Below are positions 52,729 through 64,000 of a stretch of DNA of 64,000 bases, piece after piece; the first letter of the stretch is position 1; each line of letters opens with the position of its first letter. The position numbers were made by a program, and so were the translations under genes. This DNA is from Mumia xiangluensis. Its GTDB lineage: Bacteria > Actinomycetota > Actinomycetes > Propionibacteriales > Nocardioidaceae. A model generated the notes under the pieces. The model was not told the origin of the DNA, searched no databases, and saw nothing but the letters and a program-made list of their open reading frames with translations. The stretch lies in contig NZ_WJYO01000001.1 of the NCBI RefSeq assembly GCF_010994095.1, positions 558,001 through 622,000 of the forward strand, written 5' to 3'.

Positions 52729-53871
52729 GTGAAGTTCCGCATCGACCGCGACGCCTTGGCCGACGCAGTCGCCTGGACGGCTCGGAGCCTGCCGACCCGT
52801 CCGACCGTCCCCGTGCTCGCCGGCCTGATGGTCGAGAGCACCGACGGGGGCATCGCACTCTCGGGCTTCGACTACGAGACCTCGGCCCGCTCGACCGTCG
52901 ACGCCGACGTGGCGGACGAGGGGCGCGCGCTGGTCTCGGGCCGCCTCCTCGCCGACATCTGCAAGTCGCTTCCTGGTCGCCCGGTCGACGTGTCCGTCGA
53001 CGGCACCAAGGTCTCGGTCGTCTGCGGCAGCAGTCGTTTCAGCCTCCAGACGATGCCGGTGGAGGACTACCCCCAGCTCCCCGCGATGCCGACGGCCTCG
53101 GGCACCGTGAGCTCGGACGACTTCGCCACGGCAGTCGCCCAGGCGGTCGCGGCCGCGGGCCGAGACGACGTCCTGCAGCTGCTGACCGGCGTCCGCATCG
53201 AGCTCGAGGGCTCGAGGATCTCGCTGCTCGCGACCGACAGGTTCCGTGCGAGCCTGCGTGAGCTGACCTGGTTCCCGGAGTCGCCCGACGCGTCGGCCAC
53301 CGCCGTCGTTCCCGCCAAGACGCTGTCCGACATCGCCAAGTCGTTCACGGCGGGCGGAGAGCTGACGATGGCCGTCGCCACGGGCGACCAGGGCCCCGGA
53401 CTCATCGGCTTCGAGGGATCCACGGCGTCCGGCACCCGTCGTACGACGACGCGGATGCTCGAGGGTGAGTTCCCGAAGGTCCGGCAGCTGTTCGCCGCCA
53501 ACGCGCTCACCGTCGCGTACGTCGACCGCCAGGAGCTGATCGACGCCGTCCGTCGCGTCTCGCTAGTCGCCGAGCGCAACACACCCGTCCGCCTGACGTT
53601 CTCCGACGGTCAGGTCCTCCTCGAGTCGGGAAGCGGCGACGACGCCCAGGCGCAGGAGACGCTGGAGGCACGGGTCGACGGCGACGACATCGTCGTCGGG
53701 TTCAACCCCACCTTCCTGCTCGAAGGCCTCCAGGTCATGACGGAGCCGGCCGTGCACCTGTCGTTCACGCAGGCCAGCCGCCCCGCGACGCTGGCCGGTG
53801 TCCAGGAGCTCGGCGGTGAGCCCAACACGTCCTTCCGGTACCTCATCATGCCGATGCGACTGCCCGGCTGA
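52729..53871 (+). CDS. dnaN: DNA polymerase III beta clamp
   Basis: The ring-shaped clamp holds polymerase III and repair enzymes on DNA. The 380-residue product begins VKFRIDRDALADAVAW and ends SFRYLIMPMRLPG, matching the family at both ends. Three similar clamp domains are present. GTG 52729 lies nine bases after GGAGG; the open frame to 52615 has no conserved sequence. Confidence 0.96.
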   Translation: MKFRIDRDALADAVAWTARSLPTRPTVPVLAGLMVESTDGGIALSGFDYETSARSTVDADVADEGRALVSGRLLADICKSLPGRPVDVSVDGTKVSVVCGSSRFSLQTMPVEDYPQLPAMPTASGTVSSDDFATAVAQAVAAAGRDDVLQLLTGVRIELEGSRISLLATDRFRASLRELTWFPESPDASATAVVPAKTLSDIAKSFTAGGELTMAVATGDQGPGLIGFEGSTASGTRRTTTRMLEGEFPKVRQLFAANALTVAYVDRQELIDAVRRVSLVAERNTPVRLTFSDGQVLLESGSGDDAQAQETLEARVDGDDIVVGFNPTFLLEGLQVMTEPAVHLSFTQASRPATLAGVQELGGEPNTSFRYLIMPMRLPG

Positions 53872-53893
53872 GCACCACCCGCACCCGCATGCT

Positions 53894-53927
53894 TCTCGGG
53901 GCCGTTCCAGTCTCGGGGCCGTTCCAG
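53894..53927 (+). repeat. 17-base perfect tandem duplication
   Basis: TCTCGGGGCCGTTCCAG occurs twice in a row (53894-53910, 53911-53927) between dnaN and gnd. It lies just before the gnd ribosome site. Confidence 0.95.
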
Positions 53928-53941
53928 CACGAAGGAGAGCC

Positions 53942-54817
53942 ATGGACATCGGACTGATCGGCCTGGGCAAGATGGGCGGCAACATGCGCGAGCGCATGCG
54001 CCGAGCGGGCGTCACCGTCGTCGGGTACGACCGCAATCCCGACCTCGCGGACGTCGCCTCCCTCGGAGCGCTGGTGGAGGCTCTCCCCTCCCCGAAGGTC
54101 GTGTGGGTGATGGTCCCGGCCGGTGACCCGACCCACGAGACGATCGCGCAGCTGCGGGACCTGCTCGGACAGGGCGACGTGGTGGTCGACGGCGGCAACT
54201 CGCGCTGGACCGACGACCTGCGCCACGCCGGCGAGCTCGCCGAGAAGGGCATCGGCTTCGTCGACTGCGGGGTCAGCGGCGGTGTCTGGGGCCTGACCGA
54301 GGGGTACGCCCTCATGGTCGGCGGCGCTCCCGACGACATCGCCAAGGTCCAGCCGGCCTTCGACGCGCTCCGCCCGAGCGCCTCGACCGGCTTCGTCCGT
54401 GCGGGCAGCGTGGGCGCCGGCCACTTCTCCAAGATGGTCCACAACGGCATCGAGTACGCGATGATGCAGGCGTACGCCGAGGGCTACGAGCTCCTCGAGA
54501 AGGTCGACCTCGTCGACGACGTCACCGAGGTGTTCGGATCGTGGCGCGAGGGCACCGTCGTACGCTCATGGCTGCTCGACCTGCTGGTCAAGGCGCTGGA
54601 GGAGGACCCGGGTCTCGCCAGCATCCGCGGCTACGCGGAGGATTCGGGCGAGGGGCGCTGGACGGTCGAGGCAGCGATCGACAACGCCGTGCCGACGCCC
54701 GCCATCGCTGCGTCGCTGTTCGCGCGGTTCTCGTCGCGCCAGGACGACTCGCCTGCGATGAAGGCGATCGCGGCCATGCGCAACCAGTTCGGCGGCCACG
54801 CGGTGAAGTCGGAGTAG
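53942..54817 (+). CDS. gnd: 6-phosphogluconate dehydrogenase (short, decarboxylating type)
   Basis: The enzyme makes ribulose 5-phosphate and CO2 from 6-phosphogluconate. The 291-residue product has [12 protein letters not shown] (cofactor), [17 protein letters not shown] and the catalytic lysine in [13 protein letters not shown]. The length is that of the short form, often NAD-dependent, rather than the 470-residue form. ATG 53942 follows GAAGGAG. A gnd between dnaN and recF is common in actinobacteria. Confidence 0.93.
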   Translation: MDIGLIGLGKMGGNMRERMRRAGVTVVGYDRNPDLADVASLGALVEALPSPKVVWVMVPAGDPTHETIAQLRDLLGQGDVVVDGGNSRWTDDLRHAGELAEKGIGFVDCGVSGGVWGLTEGYALMVGGAPDDIAKVQPAFDALRPSASTGFVRAGSVGAGHFSKMVHNGIEYAMMQAYAEGYELLEKVDLVDDVTEVFGSWREGTVVRSWLLDLLVKALEEDPGLASIRGYAEDSGEGRWTVEAAIDNAVPTPAIAASLFARFSSRQDDSPAMKAIAAMRNQFGGHAVKSE

Positions 54818-54827
54818 CCCGAGGACC

Positions 54828-55970
54828 GTGCACGTCACCCACCTCTCGCTCCACGACTTCCGCTCCTACCCCGAGCTCGAGCTCCCCCTCGAACCCGGCG
54901 CCAGCGCGTTCATCGGTGCGAACGGCCAGGGCAAGACCAACCTGGTGGAGGCCATCGACTACCTCGCCACGCTGGGGTCGCACCGCGTCGCGGCCGACGC
55001 CCCACTGGTCCGGGTCGGTGCCGAGCGCGCCGTCGTCCGCGCGTCGGTCGAGCGCGGGGACCGTACGGCGCTGCTCGAGATCGAGATCACGCCGGGCCGC
55101 TCCAACCGGGCGCGCGTGAACCGAGGCCCGCTCCCCCGCCCGCGCGACCTGCTCGGATGGCTGCGGTCCGTCGTCTTCTCGCCCGAGGACCTCCGCCTCG
55201 TCAAGGGCGACCCGAGCGACAGGCGCCACTTCCTCGACGCCCTCCTGATCCTGCGCTCACCCCGGTTCGCGGGGGTGCGCGCCGACTACGACCGTGCGCT
55301 CCGCCAGCGCAACTCCCTGCTCAAGACGGCACGGCAGGCGGGACGGGGCAAGGGGCTCGAGACCCTCGACGTCTGGGACGGCCAGCTCGCGGCGTACGGC
55401 GGTGAGCTCCTCGCGGCGCGGCTCGCGCTGCTGGACGAGCTCGGCCCGTACCTCGCGGCGGCCTACCGTGACGTAGCCGCCTCGGCCGCGGCGGAGCGCA
55501 CGGCAGCGGTCGCCGAGTACAAACCGTCGTTCGACCACCCCGACACCCGCGACCGCGACGTGCTGCGCGAGGCGATGGCCGAGCAGATGCGGGAGCGGCG
55601 TCGCGACGAGATCGACCGCGGCGTCAGCCTCGTGGGACCGCATCGCGACGACGTGGTCCTGTCGCTCGGGGACCTCCCGGCGAAGGGCTACGCGAGCCAC
55701 GGCGAGTCCTGGTCGTTCGCGCTCGCGCTACGGCTCGCGTCGTACGACCTCTTGCGTGCCGACGGCGACGACCCGATCCTGATCCTGGACGACGTCTTCG
55801 CCGAGCTCGACCGCGATCGCCGCTCCCACCTCGCCGACCGGGTCACCGAGGCCGAGCAGGTGCTGGTGACGGCAGCGGTGGCAGAGGACGTGCCGACCGG
55901 TCTGCGAGGGCGCCGGTACGACGTGGCTGCGGGCACCGCGACCCGCGCCGAGGAGGCGACCGATGCCTGA
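54828..55970 (+). CDS. recF: DNA replication/repair protein RecF
   Basis: RecF binds gapped DNA and helps load RecA. The 380-residue product has Walker [10 protein letters not shown] near residue 30, the SMC-like signature region ([15 protein letters not shown]) and Walker [17 protein letters not shown] 54828 lies ten bases after the gnd stop. Its end overlaps the start of the next gene by eight bases. Confidence 0.95.
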   Translation: MHVTHLSLHDFRSYPELELPLEPGASAFIGANGQGKTNLVEAIDYLATLGSHRVAADAPLVRVGAERAVVRASVERGDRTALLEIEITPGRSNRARVNRGPLPRPRDLLGWLRSVVFSPEDLRLVKGDPSDRRHFLDALLILRSPRFAGVRADYDRALRQRNSLLKTARQAGRGKGLETLDVWDGQLAAYGGELLAARLALLDELGPYLAAAYRDVAASAAAERTAAVAEYKPSFDHPDTRDRDVLREAMAEQMRERRRDEIDRGVSLVGPHRDDVVLSLGDLPAKGYASHGESWSFALALRLASYDLLRADGDDPILILDDVFAELDRDRRSHLADRVTEAEQVLVTAAVAEDVPTGLRGRRYDVAAGTATRAEEATDA

Positions 55971-56574
55971 CGACCGAGGTGGTCCGACCGACGGCACGGA
56001 GGCAGGCGGCACGGAAGCGGCCGACGGCCGGCAGCGCGAGGAGAAGCGGGCCGAGCCGGCTCCCGACGAGCCCGAGCACCGGTCGGACGGCATCGAGCTC
56101 GCTCGGAGCATCGCCCGCTCCTACCGCGGCGTCGGGCCCGCGGCGCCGCGCGGTGGCAAGGCACGTGCGCGTCGCCGGCAGCGCACCACCCCGAGCGCGT
56201 CGGGAGCACATCCGGACGACCGCGACCCGCAGCTGCTCGAGTCGACCCTCGACCGTCTGGTCAGCGAGCACGGGTGGGACACGGAGGTCGCCGTGCACGG
56301 ACTGTTCGGACGCTGGGCGGAGATCGTCGGACCGGACATCGCCGAGCACTGCCGTCCGGAGACGTACGCGGACGGCCAGCTGACCGTCCTCGCGGACTCG
56401 ACGGCCTGGGCGACCCAGCTGCGGCTGCTCGCGCCGAACGTGGTCGGTCGGCTCAACGAGCGGCTCGGCGACGGGACGGTGACCCGGATCAACGTGCGGG
56501 GTCCGCAGGGACCGAGCTGGGCCAAGGGCTCCCTCCGCGTCCGCGGGCGAGGCCCGCGCGACACGTACGGGTGA
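55963..56574 (+). CDS. dciA: DciA family protein (DUF721), helicase-loading factor
   Basis: The 203-residue product has a charged N-terminal half and the DUF721 domain from about residue 85 ([25 protein letters not shown]). DciA replaces DnaC in loading DnaB in most bacteria; the M. tuberculosis homologue is Rv0004, also after recF. ATG 55963 overlaps recF by eight bases, so it is translationally coupled. Confidence 0.9.
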   Translation: MPDDRGGPTDGTEAGGTEAADGRQREEKRAEPAPDEPEHRSDGIELARSIARSYRGVGPAAPRGGKARARRRQRTTPSASGAHPDDRDPQLLESTLDRLVSEHGWDTEVAVHGLFGRWAEIVGPDIAEHCRPETYADGQLTVLADSTAWATQLRLLAPNVVGRLNERLGDGTVTRINVRGPQGPSWAKGSLRVRGRGPRDTYG

Positions 56575-56580
56575 GACCGC

Positions 56581-57432
56581 TCAGCGCGCGAAGACCGACG
56601 ACAGCCGGTCGAACACCGCGACCGACAGTGCGGTCGCGAACCCGATCGCGGCCATGACCGCCGCCGCGGGACCGAGACCGGACCAACCGCCGTCGGGGCG
56701 TACGCCGATCACGAGAAGCACGACGCCGGCGACGGCCGCTCCGACGAGGGCGAGGCCGAGCGACCCCAGCAACGTGCCGGCAGGTGGTCCGCCACGGCGC
56801 AGCGCGAGGACCAGGACGACCCCTGCACCCCAGATCAGACCCACTGCGAGGGCGGCCAGCACGTCGGCAGGGCGGTGCCAGCCGGCGACGACCGTCGAGA
56901 CACCGGTGAGCACCACGACGCCGGTGCCGCCCATGACCACGAGCCAACGAAGGGCGATCGGCGCGACGAGGAGGGCCGCGAGGACCAGCGAGATCGCGGC
57001 TGTCGTGTGCCCGCTCGGCAGGCTGTTGACGTGCCACCCGTAGCTGTAGTCGGGACGCTCGAGGATGGCCCGCTTGAGGAGCTGCGTCGTCACGTTGGCC
57101 CCGACAAGCAGCACCACAGCACCGAACGCGGCCGCGAACCGGCGGCGAAGCACCGCCATCGCCGCGAGGACGACCATGGCCGCGGCCATCGTGCCGATGG
57201 AGAGGTAGCCGAGGACGGAGAGGAGCTGCTCGAGCGCGTCGCGCCGGGCGTACACGGCCTCCATGGCGGACTGGTCGAGCCGCTGCCCGTCGCGCGTCGC
57301 GAGAAGGTACGTGACCACGAGGTAGAGCGCGGTCACGGACAGGACGAGCAGGGCGAGGGCAGCGGAGATCGTGCGTCCGCGTCCAGGAACCCGTGCCGCG
57401 GACGGTGCGCGCGTGACCGTCGGTGGTGCCAT
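56581..57432 (-). CDS. PAP2 family phosphatase, membrane
   Basis: The 283-residue product has about seven spans and the acid phosphatase triad: KRAILERPDYS, SLPSGHTTAA and STVVAGWHRPADV. Such enzymes remove phosphate from lipid phosphates such as undecaprenyl pyrophosphate. It is the only leftward gene between dnaA and the right end and faces dciA tail to tail, with six bases between stops. Its insertion between dciA and gyrB is not universal. Confidence 0.9.
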   Translation of the reverse strand: MAPPTVTRAPSAARVPGRGRTISAALALLVLSVTALYLVVTYLLATRDGQRLDQSAMEAVYARRDALEQLLSVLGYLSIGTMAAAMVVLAAMAVLRRRFAAAFGAVVLLVGANVTTQLLKRAILERPDYSYGWHVNSLPSGHTTAAISLVLAALLVAPIALRWLVVMGGTGVVVLTGVSTVVAGWHRPADVLAALAVGLIWGAGVVLVLALRRGGPPAGTLLGSLGLALVGAAVAGVVLLVIGVRPDGGWSGLGPAAAVMAAIGFATALSVAVFDRLSSVFAR

Positions 57433-57603
57433 GTCGTCTACCTTGCCGTATCGCTCAACTGCGCCTCAGAACGGTGCCTCGAAAGACGCGAACCGTGAGG
57501 GCCTGTGTGGGGTCCTTGGGGAGCCATGGGCGCATACGGGGCATTGCCGGGCGGGTCCTGGGCGACGACAGCGGCCCTCTGAGGCCTCTCAGAACCCTCC
57601 TGA

Positions 57604-59835
<2,232 letters not shown>

Positions 59836-59852
59836 GGAGTGAGGCGAAAGGA

Positions 59853-59957
59853 ATGGCGCGAGGAACGAGCGGCATGCCTGGAGCCGAGCCCCGCACGATG
59901 TCGAGCGACAAGCAGAGTCATCTGAACACTGACCCGTACGAAGGAAACCTCTCGTGA
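59853..59957 (+). CDS. Possible 34-codon leader ORF of gyrA
   Basis: An ORF starting ATG at 59853, in the gap between gyrB and gyrA, ends with TGA at 59955-59957. That stop overlaps the gyrA GTG start (GTGA). AAAGGA lies directly before the ATG and GAGGAG further upstream. The peptide is hydrophilic and unlike any family I know. Coupling suggests a translated leader, but chance is not excluded. Confidence 0.3.
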   Translation: MARGTSGMPGAEPRTMSSDKQSHLNTDPYEGNLS

Positions 59958-62524
59958 CCGAGACACCCATGCCGCCGCCGCAGCGGATCGAGCGCGTCGA
60001 GCTGCAGACCGAGATGCAGCGCTCGTACATCGACTACGCGATGAGCGTCATCGTCGCTCGCGCGCTGCCCGACGTCCGCGACGGCCTGAAGCCTGTGCAC
60101 CGCCGTGTTCTCTACGCGATGTACGACGGTGGCTACCGTCCCGACCGCGGATACAGCAAGTGCTCGCGCATCGTCGGTGACGTCATGGGTCAGTACCACC
60201 CGCACGGCGACACCGCGATCTACGACACGCTCGTACGCCTCGCGCAGACGTGGGTGCTCCGCTATCCGATGGTCGACGGCCAGGGCAACTTCGGCTCGCC
60301 GGGCAACGACGACGCGGCGGCCATGCGTTACACCGAGTGCCGGCTCGCGCCGATCGCCATGGAGATGGTGCGCGACATCGACAAGGAGACCGTCGACTTC
60401 ACGCCGAACTACGACGGCCGGTCACTCGAGCCGAAGGTCCTGCCTGCGCGCATCCCCAACCTGCTCGTCAACGGCTCGGCCGGCATCGCCGTCGGCATGG
60501 CGACGAACATCCCTCCGCACAACCTGCGCGAGGTCGCCGACGGTGCGATCTGGGCGCTCGAGCACCCCGACGCACAACGCGAAGAGCTGCTCGAGGCCCT
60601 CATGGATCGGATCAAGGGCCCCGACTTCCCCACCAACGCGATGATCGTCGGCACCCAGGGCATCGAGGACGTCTACCGCACCGGCCGCGGCTCGGTGACG
60701 ATGCGCGCCGTCGTCGACATCGAAGAGGACAACAAGGGCAAGATCTCGCTGGTCGTCAAGGAGCTGCCCTACCAGGTCAACCCCGACAACCTGCTCACCA
60801 AGATCGCCGACCTCGTCAACTCGGGTCGCGTCCAGGGCATCTCGGACGTGCGGGACGAGTCGAGCTCCCGGGTCGGACGCCGCCTGGTCGTCGAGCTCAA
60901 GCGGGACGCCGTCGCGCGGGTCGTGCTGAACAACCTCTACAAGCACACCGAGCTGCAGACGAACTTCTCCGCCAACATGCTGGCCCTCGTCGACGAGGTG
61001 CCGCGCACGCTCACGCTCGACCAGTTCATCAGCAACTGGATCGAGCACCAGGTCGAGGTCATCAGGCGTCGCACCGAGTACCTCCTCCGCAAGGCCGAAG
61101 AGCGTGCCCACGTCCTGCGCGGTCTGGTCAAGGCGCTCGACATGCTCGACGAGGTCATCGCGCTGATCCGCGCGAGCCAGACCACCGAGGACGCGAGCAA
61201 CGGCCTGATCCAGCTGCTCGAGATCGACGAGATCCAGGCGCGCGCGATCCTCGACATGCAGCTGCGTCGGCTCGCCGCCCTCGAGCGGCAGAAGATCATC
61301 GACGAGCTCGCCGAGATCGAGGCCGAGATCGCCGACTACAAGGACATCCTGTCCAACGTCACGCGCCAGCGCTCGATCGTGGCCGAGGAACTCACCGCGA
61401 TCGTCGAGAAGTACGGCGACGACCGCCGTACGCGCATCATCCCCGCCGACGGCGACCTGTCGATCGAGGACCTGATCCCCGACGAGGACGTCGTCGTCAC
61501 GATCACCCGCGGCGGCTACGTCAAGCGCACGAAGACCGACCTCTACCGCGTGCAGAAGCGCGGCGGCAAGGGCGTCCGCGGTGCGACGCTGCGCGGTGAC
61601 GACGTCGTCGACCATCTCTTCTCGACGACCACCCACCAGTGGATCCTGTTCTTCACGACCGCCGGACGCGTCTACCGGGCCAAGGCCTACCAGCTCCCGG
61701 AGGCCGGCCGCGACGCGAAGGGCGGGCACGTCGCCGGACTGCTCCAGTTCCAGCCGGACGAGCAGATCGCGCAGGTGCTCGCGATCCGCGACTACTTCCA
61801 GTCCCCTTACCTCGTCCTCGCGACCAAGCACGGCCTCGTGAAGAAGACGCGCCTCGCGGACTACAACAGCCCGCGCCAGGCAGGCGTCATCGCCATCAAC
61901 TTCCGTGACGCCGACGACGAGCTCGTCGGAGCCGAGCTGGTCAGCCCGGACGACGACCTGGTGTTGTTCTCACGGCGAGCGCAATCGATCCGGTTCACCG
62001 CGGACGACGACGCGTTGCGACCGATGGGACGCGCCACGTCCGGCGTCACGGGGATGAAGTTCCGTGAGACCGACGAGCTGTTGTCGATGGCCGTGATCCA
62101 GCCGGGCGAGCACGACCGGGAGCAGTTCGTCTTCACCGCCACGAACGGCGGCTACGCCAAGAAGACACCGGTGGACCAGTACCGCGTCCAGGGTCGCGGC
62201 GGGCTGGGCATCAAGGCGATGAAGCTCCAGGACGAGCGCGGGTCGCTCGTCGGCGCCATGGTGGTCGACGACGACGACGAGATCATCGCGATCAAGGCCA
62301 GCGGGCAGATCACGCGGTCCCGAGTCGCGGACGTGTCCTTTACCGGTCGTGACACGATGGGCGTCAAGTTCGTCGGTGTGAAGGGTGACGACGAAGTGGT
62401 CGCCCTTGCGCGGAATGAAGAGAACTCGACACTGTTGGATACTGTCGATGAGTCCGACGCCGAGGAGACGGTCGAGGCACCGGAGCCGGAGACCACCACC
62501 CCCGACGCCCAGGAGGAAGCATGA
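59954..62524 (+). CDS. gyrA: DNA gyrase subunit A
   Basis: GyrA cuts and rejoins DNA. The 856-residue product has the winged helix and tower, the catalytic Tyr126 in [11 protein letters not shown] and the quinolone region [11 protein letters not shown] (Thr87, Asp91). The C-terminal beta-pinwheel has repeated RxxxGxxGxxG-like blocks, including the GyrA box QKRGGKG. An acidic tail follows. GTG 59954 lies eight bases after AAGGA. It overlaps the next gene by ATGA. Confidence 0.96.
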   Translation: MTETPMPPPQRIERVELQTEMQRSYIDYAMSVIVARALPDVRDGLKPVHRRVLYAMYDGGYRPDRGYSKCSRIVGDVMGQYHPHGDTAIYDTLVRLAQTWVLRYPMVDGQGNFGSPGNDDAAAMRYTECRLAPIAMEMVRDIDKETVDFTPNYDGRSLEPKVLPARIPNLLVNGSAGIAVGMATNIPPHNLREVADGAIWALEHPDAQREELLEALMDRIKGPDFPTNAMIVGTQGIEDVYRTGRGSVTMRAVVDIEEDNKGKISLVVKELPYQVNPDNLLTKIADLVNSGRVQGISDVRDESSSRVGRRLVVELKRDAVARVVLNNLYKHTELQTNFSANMLALVDEVPRTLTLDQFISNWIEHQVEVIRRRTEYLLRKAEERAHVLRGLVKALDMLDEVIALIRASQTTEDASNGLIQLLEIDEIQARAILDMQLRRLAALERQKIIDELAEIEAEIADYKDILSNVTRQRSIVAEELTAIVEKYGDDRRTRIIPADGDLSIEDLIPDEDVVVTITRGGYVKRTKTDLYRVQKRGGKGVRGATLRGDDVVDHLFSTTTHQWILFFTTAGRVYRAKAYQLPEAGRDAKGGHVAGLLQFQPDEQIAQVLAIRDYFQSPYLVLATKHGLVKKTRLADYNSPRQAGVIAINFRDADDELVGAELVSPDDDLVLFSRRAQSIRFTADDDALRPMGRATSGVTGMKFRETDELLSMAVIQPGEHDREQFVFTATNGGYAKKTPVDQYRVQGRGGLGIKAMKLQDERGSLVGAMVVDDDDEIIAIKASGQITRSRVADVSFTGRDTMGVKFVGVKGDDEVVALARNEENSTLLDTVDESDAEETVEAPEPETTTPDAQEEA

Positions 62525-63765
62525 CGGACCGCAAGCCGAACCCCACGGCTCCCGAGCGGCCGAGGCAGAGCGCGCCCGACAGCGGTGCCACCAACGGTGG
62601 CCAGCGTCGACCCGCCCAGCCCACGCCGGGGAGCCTGAACGGGGGTCGTCCTGCGCAGCGGCCTTCGAGCCCTCCTGCCGCGCCGGCGACGCCGGCCCCG
62701 CCTGCGCCCCAGCAGCCGGCACCCCGTCCGGCCCAGCAGAACTCGCCCCGTCCCGGGCAGCAGGCCGCACCTCAGGGTCAGGGCCGTCCGAGCTCACCCA
62801 GCGCCCAGGCAGCTCGACCTGGTCCGACGACGCCCGCGGCAGCGCCGGCCTCGCCCCAGCCAGGGCCGACCACGCCGACCACGCCGAGCACGCCACCCGC
62901 AGCGCAGGCGGCTCCCGCCGCGCCGGCCAAGCCGGTGGGCACGCCACCGGCCGCGCCGTCGAAGCCTGCCCCGCCCGCGCCGGGCACCCGTCCTGCCGGT
63001 CAGTCGGCGCCCGCGCAGCAGGCGCCCGGCAAGCTCACCGCCGCGCAGTCGGCGCCCGCACAGCAGGCGCCAGGCAAGCCAGCGCCCGCACAGCAGGCGC
63101 CCGCCAAGCCAGCGCCCGCCAAGCCAGCGCCCGCACAGCAGGCGCCCGCCAAGGCGACGCCGAGTGCGAGCCCGGCGGCCCGCAAGGCTGACGACACGAC
63201 CGCCACGCGCCCCGCGGCGAAGGTCCCGGTCCAGACCGCCGGCGCCATCGCCGAGGCCGAGGCGAAGGCCAAGGACGCGCCGACGGTGACGCAGCCGGTC
63301 GTCTCGGTGCCGACCGTGTCCCCGGCCGAGCAGACCCGCACGGGCAAGCAGCGCCGGCCCAAGCCGTACGAGGATGCTCCGAAGGCTCCCGCCAAGACGA
63401 CCCGCAAGGCACGACTGCGTGTCCACCGCGTCGACCCGTGGTCGGTCATGAAGATGTCGTTCGCGCTCGCGATCGCTCTCGGGATCGTCACCGTCGTCGC
63501 TGTGACGCTCGTGTGGGCGGTCCTGGGAGCGGCCGGCGTCTGGGACGCGATCAACTCCACCGTGGCGACAGTCCTCAACGACAACGCGGACGCGTTCGAC
63601 ATCGGCGAGTACGTCGGGTTCGGTCGCATCATCGGTCTGACCATCGTCGTGGCGGCCATCGATGTCATCCTCATCACGGCGCTGGCCACCGTCGGAGCCT
63701 TCCTCTACAACCTCGCAGCCCAGCTTCTCGGCGGTTTCGAGGTCACGCTCGCCGAGGACGAGTGA
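62521..63765 (+). CDS. DUF3566 membrane protein with Pro/Ala-rich N-terminus (Rv0007-like)
   Basis: The 414-residue product has about 290 disordered residues rich in Pro, Ala, Gln and Lys. The conserved DUF3566 domain follows (from [19 protein letters not shown]), with two spans near residues 312-340 and 367-395. Homologues follow gyrA across actinobacteria (Rv0007). The function is unknown, though some act with envelope or division proteins. It is coupled to gyrA by ATGA. The repeats in the disordered part are recent. Confidence 0.9.
   Translation: MTDRKPNPTAPERPRQSAPDSGATNGGQRRPAQPTPGSLNGGRPAQRPSSPPAAPATPAPPAPQQPAPRPAQQNSPRPGQQAAPQGQGRPSSPSAQAARPGPTTPAAAPASPQPGPTTPTTPSTPPAAQAAPAAPAKPVGTPPAAPSKPAPPAPGTRPAGQSAPAQQAPGKLTAAQSAPAQQAPGKPAPAQQAPAKPAPAKPAPAQQAPAKATPSASPAARKADDTTATRPAAKVPVQTAGAIAEAEAKAKDAPTVTQPVVSVPTVSPAEQTRTGKQRRPKPYEDAPKAPAKTTRKARLRVHRVDPWSVMKMSFALAIALGIVTVVAVTLVWAVLGAAGVWDAINSTVATVLNDNADAFDIGEYVGFGRIIGLTIVVAAIDVILITALATVGAFLYNLAAQLLGGFEVTLAEDE
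63001..63152 (+). repeat. In-frame Ala/Pro/Gln repeats in the DUF3566 gene
   Basis: Units encoding [10 protein letters not shown] and [10 protein letters not shown] repeat about five times with few silent changes, so they arose by recent duplication. Confidence 0.8.
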
Positions 63766-63827
63766 GACGTCACCTGGTGCTGGCCGACCCCGATTTGGGC
63801 GGGCGACTCAGCACCAGGTAGAGTCTC
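63764..63827 (+). terminator. Long hairpin between the DUF3566 gene and tRNA-Ile
   Basis: ACCTGGTGCTG (63772-63782) pairs perfectly with CAGCACCAGGT (63809-63819). Outer GAGAC/GTCTC (63764-63768, 63823-63827) and an inner CCC/GGG can add to the structure. It starts at the stop codon. It may terminate the gyrase operon or mark a processing site before the tRNA. Confidence 0.5.
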
Positions 63828-63852
63828 CGACGGTTCACCGCTTCGGAGACCG

Positions 63853-63927
63853 GGGCCTATAGCTCAGCTTGGTTAGAGCGCTTCCCTGATAAGGAAGAGG
63901 TCACAGGTTCAAGTCCTGTTAGGCCCA
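63853..63927 (+). tRNA. ileT: tRNA-Ile (GAT anticodon)
   Basis: The 75-base gene folds into a full cloverleaf. The acceptor stem GGGCCTA pairs with TAGGCCC and the discriminator is A. The D arm has AGCTCAGCTTGGTTAGAGC, the anticodon GAT is at 63888-63890 and the T arm is ACAGGTTCAAGTCCTGT. CCA is not encoded. tRNA-Ile after gyrA is the usual actinobacterial position. Confidence 0.97.
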
Positions 63928-63954
63928 CTCGACCCCCACCTAGAGGAGTGTCAG

Positions 63955-64000
63955 ATGAAGAAGCTTGTGATCGCCGTCATCGCCGCCGCTGGTCTCTTCG
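63955..64000 (+). CDS. Start of a small protein, probably DLW-39 family (truncated by window)
   Basis: ATG 63955 follows GAGGAG and opens a frame reading MKKLVIAVIAAAGLF to the window end. A short hydrophobic protein of the DLW-39 family commonly follows the gyrA/tRNA genes in actinobacteria. The call rests on position and these 15 residues. Confidence 0.55.
   Translation, partial: MKKLVIAVIAAAGLF

Noticed and set aside
60200-60240. Quinolone-resistance change in GyrA
   Set aside because: Thr at position 87 keeps the hydroxyl of the usual Ser and Asp91 is present, so no resistance can be claimed.

Overview
The window is high-GC DNA from the chromosomal origin of an actinobacterium. Gene content and order (dnaB, rplI-rpsR-ssb-rpsF, ponA, padR, ino1, pcnA, murJ, trxBA, parBA, rsmG, jag, yidC, yidD, rnpA, rpmH, dnaA, dnaN, gnd, recF, dciA, gyrB, gyrA, tRNA-Ile), GTG and TTG starts, leaderless-looking promoters and a FemX-type bridge enzyme suggest a Nocardioides/Aeromicrobium-like member of Propionibacteriales. 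The family assignment is inference. No insertion sequence, prophage, CRISPR array or integration scar was seen.

Left arm (1-32 kb): a partial ECF sigma factor and two small membrane proteins come first. They are followed by a tightly coupled three-gene cassette of unknown role (SseB-like protein, AAA+ ATPase, TPR protein with an immunity-type C-terminus), then dnaB with a cluster of DnaA-box-like sequences upstream. Next come a drug-type ABC exporter with a MATE pump, a zinc-ribbon protein, Ku, an F420-type oxidoreductase and a glutamate-cysteine ligase-like enzyme. The ribosomal/SSB operon, a ZIP transporter and a MacB-like ABC exporter follow. The arm ends with a pirin, an HNH endonuclease, FemX plus an alanine-racemase-like protein, an epoxide hydrolase with a WYL regulator, and a membrane glycosyltransferase-like gene with ponA.

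Middle (31.5-45 kb): padR with a clear palindromic operator, ino1, a small membrane protein, an MFS transporter, a VanY-like peptidase, pcnA, and the envelope group DUF6049-murJ-pseudokinase. Next is trxB-trxA, preceded by a textbook SigR/SigH-type promoter. The sigM/anti-sigma pair and cwlM that lie here in Mycobacterium are absent.

Origin block (45-64 kb): parB-parA with three parS sites, rsmG, jag, yidC, yidD, rnpA and rpmH run leftwards. dnaA, dnaN, gnd, recF, dciA, gyrB, gyrA and a DUF3566 protein run rightwards, ending in tRNA-Ile(GAT) and the start of a probable DLW-39 protein. DnaA boxes lie on both sides of dnaA, and oriC is best placed in the dnaA-dnaN gap.

The genes combine replication and segregation, membrane protein insertion, cell-wall lipid II export and polymerisation, inositol synthesis and thiol redox control. 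The least understood parts are the AAA+ cassette at 2185-5698, a 13-bp AT-rich palindromic word shared by dnaA and the end of parB, and several regulatory structures listed as findings.
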